The notes under the pieces are model-generated. The model saw only the letters and a program-made list of their open reading frames with translations, was not told where the DNA came from and did no database searches. Positions 27,366 through 34,770 of a DNA stretch of 64,000 nucleotides are shown piece by piece (within the stretch, counting starts at the first letter, position 1; each line of letters begins with the position of its first letter). The position numbers were made by a program, and so were the translations under genes. The DNA is from Edaphobacter lichenicola (lineage in GTDB: Bacteria > Acidobacteriota > Terriglobia > Terriglobales > Acidobacteriaceae), in NCBI RefSeq assembly GCF_025264645.1, contig NZ_CP073696.1, forward strand, positions 2,976,001-3,040,000. Reading direction: 5' to 3'.

Positions 27366-27983
27366 ATGCCTGAACAGAACAAGCCCTTTGTCGTCACCGA
27401 TCGTCGCAAATTCACCATGGATGGAGAGTTGCGGCCCGATGCCGACCCTTCGCCTGAAAAAGAAGAGCGTACGCCTCCCCCGACACCCGAGCCTGTAGCT
27501 GCCGCTGCACCGCAAGCCTCCGCACCGACCGAGGCCACGCAAGAGCCGGAGCTCCCGCCAGCCCCCACAGCCGAGCAAAACGAGCAGGCCAAACGTGCCT
27601 ACGAGATGACGGCCGACCGGCTCGACGTTGCGATCCGCGCCTCAAACCCGGGCATGGATCACCCGCCCGCGATGAGCTTCGAGCAGCTCGTGCAATCGGT
27701 CTACATGACGTCCATCATGCAGATGGGCGGCACGACGCAGGAGGGCCAGCAGCCCCAGGTCGATATCCTCGGAGCGCGCCAGAGCATCGATATGCTCTCC
27801 GTTCTCGAAGAGAAGACCAAGGGCAACCTAACCCCTGAAGAGACACGCCTGTTCGAAAGCGCCCTCTTCGAACTACGCATGGCGTTCCTGGAGATCACTC
27901 AGGCGCTGGCACGGTCAGCCGCCTCCAAAGCCCCCGGCGGCGCAGGTCGCCCCGGCCCCGCAGGCCCCAGCATCGTCCGCTAA
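27366..27983 (+). CDS. DUF1844 protein with Pro/Ala/Glu-rich N-terminus
   Basis: A 205-residue protein; the ATG six bases inside the frame is preferred to an upstream GTG that abuts the ygfZ stop. The first ~75 residues are low complexity (Pro, Ala, Glu) and likely disordered. The C-terminal part (MSFEQLVQSVYMTSIMQMGG, VDILGARQSIDMLSVLEEKT, LTPEETRLFESALFELRMAF) is the conserved helical DUF1844 core. Function unknown. It is sandwiched between ygfZ and the MBL hydrolase and recurs in such settings, as far as I recall, in Acidobacteria and Deltaproteobacteria. Confidence 0.85.
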   Translation: MPEQNKPFVVTDRRKFTMDGELRPDADPSPEKEERTPPPTPEPVAAAAPQASAPTEATQEPELPPAPTAEQNEQAKRAYEMTADRLDVAIRASNPGMDHPPAMSFEQLVQSVYMTSIMQMGGTTQEGQQPQVDILGARQSIDMLSVLEEKTKGNLTPEETRLFESALFELRMAFLEITQALARSAASKAPGGAGRPGPAGPSIVR

Positions 27984-27985
27984 CG

Positions 27986-28771
27986 ATGGAGGCGACCCTC
28001 ACATTTCTCGGCACCGGAACCTCCATGGGCGTGCCGACGCTTGGTTGCGACTGTGCCGTGTGCACTTCATCTGACCCGCGCAACCGGCGCACACGGCCCT
28101 CCATCCTTCTGGAGTACAACAGCCACACTGTGCTCGTCGATACGGGCCCCGACTTTCATGCGCAGGCCCTTCGCGAGGGCATTCGTAACGTCGACGCCGT
28201 GCTCTACACTCACGGACACGCCGATCATGTCATGGGCTTCGACGATCTGCGCCCGCTCAGCTTTCGCCTCAAAGGCAATATGCCGATCTACGCCGACGAT
28301 GAAACGGCAAGGAACATCGAGCGCATCTTCGAGTACACCTTTCGCGAAAAAGATCGCTATCCCACAAGCGCACAGGTAGAACTTCATCGCATCGACCTGA
28401 CACCCGGGTCGGGCTTCGACCTCTTCCACGCCTGCTTCCGTCGTATCCCGGTAACCCACGGCCGCCAGGAGATCACCGGCTACCGCTTCGGCAGCGCCGC
28501 CTACCTCACCGACATGAGCGACATCCCACCCGAGAGCATGCCGTTGCTGCAAGATCTCGACGTACTGATCCTCGACGCTCTCCGGCACGAGCCCCACCCC
28601 AGCCATTCGCACCTTGAAAAGTCAGTCGCCCTCGTCGAGCAGCTAAAGCCTCGCCGCGCCTACTTCACTCACATGGGCCACGACCTCGATCACGAAGCGA
28701 CAGACGCCTTGCTTCCTCCCCACATCCGCCTCGCCTACGACGGCCTGAAGATCAACTTCGAGATCGCCTGA
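27986..28771 (+). CDS. MBL-fold metallohydrolase, PhnP-like
   Basis: A 261-residue metallo-beta-lactamase-fold hydrolase of the PhnP/phosphodiesterase type. The metal-binding motif THGHADHVMGFDDLR is complete, followed by a later His in FRRIPVTHGRQ, an Asp in YLTDMSD and a His in FTHMGHDLDHE. A Cys-rich N-terminal loop (TLGCDCAVC) is like that of PhnP, where it binds a structural zinc. No phosphonate genes are nearby, so the PhnP reaction should not be assumed. The stop TGA shares its last base with the ribF ATG. Confidence 0.88.
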   Translation: MEATLTFLGTGTSMGVPTLGCDCAVCTSSDPRNRRTRPSILLEYNSHTVLVDTGPDFHAQALREGIRNVDAVLYTHGHADHVMGFDDLRPLSFRLKGNMPIYADDETARNIERIFEYTFREKDRYPTSAQVELHRIDLTPGSGFDLFHACFRRIPVTHGRQEITGYRFGSAAYLTDMSDIPPESMPLLQDLDVLILDALRHEPHPSHSHLEKSVALVEQLKPRRAYFTHMGHDLDHEATDALLPPHIRLAYDGLKINFEIA

Positions 28772-29772
28772 TGCAGATATTCCGCCAACTCGCAGAAGTC
28801 CCCGCGAACTTCGGCCCGTCGATCGCCACCATCGGCAACTTCGACGGCGTGCACCGTGGCCATCAATGGGTCATCGCCGAAGTAGTGTCGCGGGCGCGTT
28901 CGCTCGGACAACACTCTGTCGCAATCACTTTTGATCCGCATCCAGCGCGCATCATACGGCCCGAGTCGAGCCAGCCTCTCATCACTCCTCTTGAGAAAAA
29001 ACTCGAACTACTATCGGCAACGGGCATCGACGCGACGCTCATCCTTCCCTTCACCGAAGAACTCTCAAGGATGACAGCACGCACCTTCGCCACCGACGTC
29101 CTGCAGCAGACTCTCCGCGTCACAGAGCTCCATGAAGGCGAAAACTTTCGCTTCGGCTATCAGGCACAAGCCGGCGTCGAAAGCCTAGAAGCACTCGGCC
29201 GCGAACTCGGCTTCAGCGTTCGTGTCTACGCACCGCGTCATCTACGCGGCAAAGCCATCTCTTCAAGCCGCATCCGCCAGCTCATCACCGACGGCGACAT
29301 CAGTCACGTTCGCGCTCTACTTGGCCGCAGCTTTGCAGTTCACAGCACACCAGCCTCCGGCCGCGGCTATGGAACGCGCTACACCGTCCCAACAATCAAC
29401 CTCGCGCCTTACGCCGAGCTACTCCCCGCACACGGCGTCTACATCACATCGCTGACAGTGGGTACGGGCGCATCGAGCGAAACCTTCGACGCCGTCACCA
29501 ACGTAGGAAATCGTCCGACCTTTGGCGCCGACTCCTTCGCAGTCGAATCGTACCTGCTCAACTTCCACCCCATTGAGCTGAACGAGACCACTCCCCTGAC
29601 GCTAACCTTCCTGCATCGCCTCCGTGCCGAAATGCGTTGGCCAAATCCAGAGGCCCTCAAAGAGCAGATCGGCCGCGACGTAGCCAAAGCGAAGCGCTAC
29701 TTCAATCTATGTCGGGCGGTGGGTTCGAGACCCCGCTCCGCGGATCCGCTGGCGACTTTGCAGGAGCCGTAG
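28771..29772 (+). CDS. ribF: Bifunctional riboflavin kinase/FAD synthetase
   Basis: Converts riboflavin to FMN and then FAD. The N-terminal nucleotidyltransferase domain has IGNFDGVHRGHQ and the SSRIRQLITDGD signature (ISSSxIR). The C-terminal kinase domain has ASGRGYGTRYTVPTINL and the G-x-x-N segment VTNVGNRPTF. Normal proteins end shortly after KAKRYF; this one continues about 22 residues, antisense to the end of the PBP gene (71-base convergent overlap). It is the last gene of the ygfZ run. Confidence 0.95.
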   Translation: MQIFRQLAEVPANFGPSIATIGNFDGVHRGHQWVIAEVVSRARSLGQHSVAITFDPHPARIIRPESSQPLITPLEKKLELLSATGIDATLILPFTEELSRMTARTFATDVLQQTLRVTELHEGENFRFGYQAQAGVESLEALGRELGFSVRVYAPRHLRGKAISSSRIRQLITDGDISHVRALLGRSFAVHSTPASGRGYGTRYTVPTINLAPYAELLPAHGVYITSLTVGTGASSETFDAVTNVGNRPTFGADSFAVESYLLNFHPIELNETTPLTLTFLHRLRAEMRWPNPEALKEQIGRDVAKAKRYFNLCRAVGSRPRSADPLATLQEP

Positions 29773-32272
29773 CAGCCGGCGGCGGGCTAGCCGGAACCGC
29801 AGTCACAGGTGCAACTCGTCGCGAAGACTCAGGCACCTTCGGCCTCTCTACCGGAGCTGCAGGCGAAATCGCAGGCGTAGGCGGAGTTGCAGAAGTCGAA
29901 GGCGCGGGCACAGCTACAGGAGCAACAGCCTTCGGCGCACTCCCCGCGGGCTCATCCGGATCTTCTTCATCCGGCTTCGCAACCAGAGGCCGCACAGGCT
30001 TCACCGCATTCGCCACACCATTCATTGGCACGTCCAGAGTCTTCTTCGGCGCACCAGCCGTTGGAAACGCCTCATTCGGCTTATTCGCAATCGCCGCACG
30101 CATGAAGTCCATCCACATCGGCAACGCCGCGCGAGCGCCGGTCTCTTTCTCCCCCAGCGTCTGCCGATCGTCAAACCCGATCCACGTTCCGCACGTCACC
30201 GATGGCGAAAACCCGATGAACCACGCATCCGTAAAATCGTTTGTCGTGCCGGTCTTGCCACCGAACGGATGCTTCATCTGCGACGCAGCGACGCCGGTGC
30301 CCTGCCGCACCACCGCCTGCAGCAACTGCATCATCGTGCGCGCAGTCTCTACCGAAATCACCTCCGTCACATCCGACGAGGTCATCTCAAACGGCAGTCC
30401 ATTCGACTGCGTCACCTTGCGAATGTATCGCGGCTCAATGCGAATGCCGTCATTCGGAAATACGCTATACGCCCCAACCTGCTCCGCCAACGTAATATCC
30501 GCCGAGCCAATCGCCACCGGCAGGAACGCCGGAATATCGCTCGTAATACCGAAGCGGTGCGCGGTCTCAATCACCTTTCGAATGCCGTACCGAGCTGCCA
30601 GCTTCAACGCCGGAATGTTGCGAGACTCCGCGAACGCATTCAGCAGCGTCATCGCTCCCTTGTAGTCACCCTCATAGTTATGTGGCGTATAGGGGCCACT
30701 CGGCGTCGGGAAGGTCGTTGGCCCATCAACAATAATGTCGGTAGGCTTTGCGCCACATTCGATCGCCGTCGTATACACATACGGCTTGAACGACGAGCCC
30801 ACCTGTCGTTGCGCCTGGGTCGCGCGATTGAACTGCGACAGCGCAAAGTCCCTGCCGCCCACCATCGCCAACACCTCGCCGCTCGAGTTATCGACCGCCA
30901 TCATCGAAGCCTGCGCTCCGGAGTCCTGCTGCAACGAAGCGCGCAGCGTCCCATCCGCCGAGATGCTCTCCACCCTGACGTAAACCACATCACCCGTGCG
31001 CAAAAAGCCATCGCCATCCACGTTCTGCGTCCACTTCCAATCGTCAGGCGTCAACACGGCCTCTTGCGTGGCTCCAACTTTAACGACCACTTTCTTCGCC
31101 GCCACCTCCGTCACCACGCCGTGAACGTAGCTCCCTTTATCGAGCGGCTGCACCCAGTCCGGATGGCGATACGTCTCCACATCCGCACCATCCAGCACCA
31201 CGTTCGGAAGCCGTCCCTTCCATCCACGCCTCCGCTCATACGTCGCCGTGCCATCGAGAATGGCTTTGTTCGCCACCTGCTGCAGATCGAGATCGAGCGT
31301 CGTATAGACCCGCAGTCCCGCACCATGAACCTGCTCGACGCCGTACTGCTTCTCGAGTTGTCGCCGCACCTCTTCCACAAAATAAGGTGCAACGCTGTTC
31401 ACAGGCGGCTCAAGATGCAGCCCAAGCGGTGCTGCCTTCGCATCGTCGGCCTGCTTCTCCGTGATCTTCCGATCCGCGAGCATCTCGCTCAGCACAAGGT
31501 TTCGCCTGCGCAATGCACGATCCGGATACTTCAGCGGCGAGTAAGCCTCAGGCCCCTTCGGCAGTGCAGCCAGCAGCGCAGCCTCCGGCAACGTCAGGTC
31601 GCGTACATGCTTGTTGAAGAAAAACTCTGATCCTGCCTCAAATCCATACGTCCCATGCCCCAGATAGATCTGGTTGGCATAGAGCTCGAATATCTGCTGC
31701 TTCGTAAATCGCCGCTCAATCTGCACCGAGAGAAAGACCTCTTGCAACTTGCGCCCATACGTCTTCTCGGAAGAGAGAAACAGATTGCGCGCCAGCTGCA
31801 TGGTGAGGGTCGAAGCACCCTGAGCACGTCCGCTCGAATGCAGATCCCGGTACGCCGCTCCCACAGCTCGCACCAGGTTCACGCCCCAGTTGCTCTCAAA
31901 GCTCTTATCTTCAATCGAGATAATCGCGTGACGCAGCACAGGCGGAAAATCTGCATACGGCAGCACAACGCGACGCTCCAGCGCAAAGGAACCGAAGACC
32001 TTCCCATGCACGTCGAGTAGTTCTGTCGTGGTGTTCGGATGGTAGCGCGCCAGATCGTCCATCTGCGGCAGGTCGATCGAATACACCAGCATCAAGCCAC
32101 AAAGCGAGCCGAAGACCGCCGACAATCCCAGCAGAATATAGAACGTGACGCGTCGCGCAATGCGCCGGCTGGGATAGTCAGGACCATTCAGAGTGGCACG
32201 ACGGAGCGCTTGTTGCCACTGAGGCACATCTTCGCTTTCGGAGGCTTGCGGTCTGCGGTGTAAACTCTGCAC
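29702..32272 (-). CDS. mrcA: PBP1a-type bifunctional peptidoglycan synthase
   Basis: Class A penicillin-binding protein that polymerises and cross-links peptidoglycan in the periplasm. It has a cytoplasmic lead, one membrane helix (VTFYILLGLSAVFGSLCGLM, about 42-61) and a GT51 domain with catalytic E121 in EDKSFESNWG and QGASTLTMQLARN. The transpeptidase domain contains S493-S-F-K496, S550-R-N552 and K673-T-G-T676. A long Pro/Ala-rich C-terminal tail (about 770-856) is variable. Translation begins at GTG. The gene is followed by the convergent ribF end and preceded by the S41-family gene. Confidence 0.94.
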   Translation of the reverse strand: MQSLHRRPQASESEDVPQWQQALRRATLNGPDYPSRRIARRVTFYILLGLSAVFGSLCGLMLVYSIDLPQMDDLARYHPNTTTELLDVHGKVFGSFALERRVVLPYADFPPVLRHAIISIEDKSFESNWGVNLVRAVGAAYRDLHSSGRAQGASTLTMQLARNLFLSSEKTYGRKLQEVFLSVQIERRFTKQQIFELYANQIYLGHGTYGFEAGSEFFFNKHVRDLTLPEAALLAALPKGPEAYSPLKYPDRALRRRNLVLSEMLADRKITEKQADDAKAAPLGLHLEPPVNSVAPYFVEEVRRQLEKQYGVEQVHGAGLRVYTTLDLDLQQVANKAILDGTATYERRRGWKGRLPNVVLDGADVETYRHPDWVQPLDKGSYVHGVVTEVAAKKVVVKVGATQEAVLTPDDWKWTQNVDGDGFLRTGDVVYVRVESISADGTLRASLQQDSGAQASMMAVDNSSGEVLAMVGGRDFALSQFNRATQAQRQVGSSFKPYVYTTAIECGAKPTDIIVDGPTTFPTPSGPYTPHNYEGDYKGAMTLLNAFAESRNIPALKLAARYGIRKVIETAHRFGITSDIPAFLPVAIGSADITLAEQVGAYSVFPNDGIRIEPRYIRKVTQSNGLPFEMTSSDVTEVISVETARTMMQLLQAVVRQGTGVAASQMKHPFGGKTGTTNDFTDAWFIGFSPSVTCGTWIGFDDRQTLGEKETGARAALPMWMDFMRAAIANKPNEAFPTAGAPKKTLDVPMNGVANAVKPVRPLVAKPDEEDPDEPAGSAPKAVAPVAVPAPSTSATPPTPAISPAAPVERPKVPESSRRVAPVTAVPASPPPAATAPAKSPADPRSGVSNPPPDID

Positions 32273-32358
32273 GGCCCCTTCACGATAGCATGTTGAGCCG
32301 CGCTGTCACTTGCGCGAAAGTGCCACAGCGATCGCTCTGAAACCGGCAAAAAGTTGAG

Positions 32359-33591
32359 CTATGCAGCCTTGTTCTTCAACAGATCGAGGGCCTTCGTCAG
32401 CTGCTCATCCACCGTAACGCTGGGCTTCTGCAACGGTGGCTTATTCTCGGAGGCGGTCGTCGTGTCATCCTCTGCCACTGCCGCTTCGTCGTTATTGGAA
32501 GCCACAAGCACACCCGGAGTCACTCCATCGTCCTGAAGCTTCTTACCGGACGGAGACTCATACTTCGCAATGGACAAGATCAACGCCGCGCCATCCGGCA
32601 ACTCAAACGTCTTCTGCTGCGCCCCTTCGCCAAACGTCTTCTCACCAACCAGATCCGCACGCTTGTTATCGAGCAGAGCCGCAGCGACAAGCTCCGCAGG
32701 ACCAGCCGTTCCACGATTCACCAGCACAACGACAGGAGCAGTCGTATTGATCGACTTCGAAGCGTCCGCAGTAAAGGTCTGCTTCTCCACCTTTTGCCCT
32801 TCCAGAATCGCGATCGTGCCATCCTTCAGGAAGAAGTTCGCAAGCCGCGTTGCCTCTGGCATATCGCCAGCAGCAACATCGCGCAGATCCAGCAGAATCT
32901 TCTTGTTTCCCGCCTTCGACATACCCTTCAGCTTGGTCTCGATCTGCTGCACGTGGTCGTGATCGAGAATCCCGGGCTTCATGTAAAGGATCGACGCATT
33001 CTCATACATCGTCTCCGTCACTGGCGGCAACGCAGGCGAAACGCGAGTCATAATAATCTTGTCAGGAGCCGATTTGCGCGGCCGAACCACCGAGAGCGTC
33101 AGTTCGGTTCCCGGCTGGCCCTCAAGCAGTAACTGAATCATCGCCAGAGAGATATCCCGCGTGTCCCGGCCGCCGATCGCTTCAATAATGTCGCCATCGC
33201 TGAGGTTGGACTTATCCGCCGGGCTGCCGGGAACGACCGACACAACCGTCGCATATCCAAAGCGCTTGGAGACATTGATCCCCACCTGCGCCTTGCCACC
33301 CTTGTCCGCTTTATAAGCCTTGTAGTCATCCGCCGTCAGATAGCTCGAATCCGCATCCAGCGACTCCAGCAGCCCGCGCAACGCGCCATTGGTCACGGCG
33401 TTGATATTCGGCTCTTCCACGTAGTCCGTCTGAATGTGTCGCAGAACCTCGCTGTACACATTGATCTGCCGATAGGCGCCATCCTGCGGCTCGGTCGCGG
33501 CGCTGACGCCGCTCGAATTCACACCTAGAAAAACGGTGACGACCAGAACTACCGAAACGGCGAGAAGAAGGATCTTCGAGATCTTAGGCAT
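32359..33591 (-). CDS. S41-family PDZ protein lacking the catalytic dyad
   Basis: Clearly homologous to carboxyl-terminal processing proteases. It has a signal/anchor segment, an N-terminal helical bundle (ALRGLLESLDADSSYLTADD), a PDZ domain (about 100-185, VVPGSPADKSNLSDGDIIEA) and a C-terminal S41 core. In active CtpA/Prc the nucleophile lies in a G-T/S-A-S-A-S-E motif and the Lys 25 residues later in T-F-G-K-G. Here these read GTAGPAE (G297 at the Ser position) and TFGEG (E322 at the Lys position), exactly 25 apart. It is therefore probably inactive as a protease and could act as a peptide-binding adaptor in the envelope, next to PBP1a. Confidence 0.9.
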   Translation of the reverse strand: MPKISKILLLAVSVVLVVTVFLGVNSSGVSAATEPQDGAYRQINVYSEVLRHIQTDYVEEPNINAVTNGALRGLLESLDADSSYLTADDYKAYKADKGGKAQVGINVSKRFGYATVVSVVPGSPADKSNLSDGDIIEAIGGRDTRDISLAMIQLLLEGQPGTELTLSVVRPRKSAPDKIIMTRVSPALPPVTETMYENASILYMKPGILDHDHVQQIETKLKGMSKAGNKKILLDLRDVAAGDMPEATRLANFFLKDGTIAILEGQKVEKQTFTADASKSINTTAPVVVLVNRGTAGPAELVAAALLDNKRADLVGEKTFGEGAQQKTFELPDGAALILSIAKYESPSGKKLQDDGVTPGVLVASNNDEAAVAEDDTTTASENKPPLQKPSVTVDEQLTKALDLLKNKAA

Positions 33592-33719
33592 AGTTCAGAG
33601 CGACTCCATGGGGATTTTCCCGGGCAACAAGGGGTTAGACGCATCCCGCATACGAAATGATATAGACAAAATGATACTCTCGAACCATAGAGAGTGCGCT
33701 GGCAGTCGCTATAACACTT

Positions 33720-33796
33720 TGGTGGCGGTGGGCAGAATCGAACTGCCGACCTACGGGTTATGAGTCCGTCGCTCTAACCATCTGAGCTACACCGCC
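33720..33796 (-). tRNA. tRNA-Met (CAU)
   Basis: A 77-base cloverleaf with encoded CCA: acceptor GGCGGTG/CACCGCC, discriminator A, D-arm with GCTCAGATGGTTAGAGC and T-arm GGCAGTTCGATTCTGCC. The anticodon loop CTCATAA gives CAT. The anticodon stem has one A-C mismatch at its loop-closing position. The G1-C72 pair and D-arm suit elongator Met, but tRNA-Ile2 (lysidine-modified CAU) cannot be excluded by eye. It lies head-to-head with kdsB. Confidence 0.92.
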
Positions 33797-33812
33797 GATG
33801 TGTGTATGGAGT

Positions 33813-34697
33813 ATGCCGGCACAAAACTCTCTGCGGAGAGAGACGATCGCCACGGCACAGCCAGTCCCAATCATACTTGATTCTTCGCAGACCGAAAAGC
33901 CTACGGCCCGCCCCGGCGAAAGGCCTGAATCTAAAGCCGCTCCACAGCCTGATGAAGCACAGCCTGGTGAAACAACTCCACTGACCGTCCTCGGCGTTAT
34001 TCCCGCTCGCCTGGCCTCCACGCGTCTCGCCCGCAAAGTCCTCCGCACCATCGCTGGCCGCCCCATGCTCGCCTGGGTCTTCGAAGCCGCCTCCGCCTGC
34101 CCGCAGCTCAACCGCGTCCTCATCGCCACCGACTCCGACGAAGTCGCCGACCTCTGCCACCGCAACAACTGGCCCGTCCAGCTCACCTCGCCCAACCTCC
34201 CCAGCGGCACCGACCGCGTCCACGCCGTAGCCCGCCACATCCACGCCGACATCTACGTCAACATCCAGGGCGACGAACCCCTCCTCAAGCCGCAACACCT
34301 CACCGCCCTGCTTCGCCCCTTCCGGCACGCGCACGCCCAGGTCTCCACCCTCAAAGTTCTCTGCACCACCGAAAACATCACCAACCCCAACGCCGTAAAA
34401 GTCGTCACCGCCGCCGATGGCCACGCCCTCTACTTCTCTCGCTCCACCATCCCATACGACCGCGACGGCTCCGCACCGCAGTACTGGAAGCACATCGGTC
34501 TCTACGCCTATCGCAAAGCCACCCTCGAGCGCTTCCCCACCCTGCCTCACAGCGCGCTCGAACACACCGAGCGCCTCGAGCAGCTCCGCTTCCTCGAAAA
34601 CGGCATCCCCATCCACGTCGAGCCCACCGACTTCGACACCATCGGCGTCGACACCGAAGAAGACCTCCACCGCGTCGAAGCTCTCTTAACCCGTTAG
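33813..34697 (+). CDS. kdsB: 3-deoxy-manno-octulosonate cytidylyltransferase
   Basis: Activates KDO to CMP-KDO for lipopolysaccharide inner-core synthesis. The nucleotide-binding loop GVIPARLASTRLARKVL, the GRPMLAWVFEAA segment, LIATDSDEVADLC, LPSGTDRVHAVAR and NIQGDEPLL are all present. Most family members begin within a few residues of the GVIPAR motif; here about 57 Pro/Gln/Glu-rich residues precede it, whichever of the two nearby ATGs (33798 or 33813) is used. That extension looks disordered and starts just 16 bases from the tRNA gene. The assignment is firm; the N-terminus is not. Confidence 0.94.
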   Translation: MPAQNSLRRETIATAQPVPIILDSSQTEKPTARPGERPESKAAPQPDEAQPGETTPLTVLGVIPARLASTRLARKVLRTIAGRPMLAWVFEAASACPQLNRVLIATDSDEVADLCHRNNWPVQLTSPNLPSGTDRVHAVARHIHADIYVNIQGDEPLLKPQHLTALLRPFRHAHAQVSTLKVLCTTENITNPNAVKVVTAADGHALYFSRSTIPYDRDGSAPQYWKHIGLYAYRKATLERFPTLPHSALEHTERLEQLRFLENGIPIHVEPTDFDTIGVDTEEDLHRVEALLTR

Positions 34698-34770
34698 CCG
34701 CTACAGCGCAGCGGCCACCACGCAAGCAAGCGGCCCGCGCCAAACCCCTGCTAAACTGAGCCATATCGTC

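Noticed and set aside
30269..31630. 453-codon plus-strand frame, Arg/His-rich
   Set aside because: Antisense to the PBP1a gene, whose motifs are complete; a by-product of high GC third positions.
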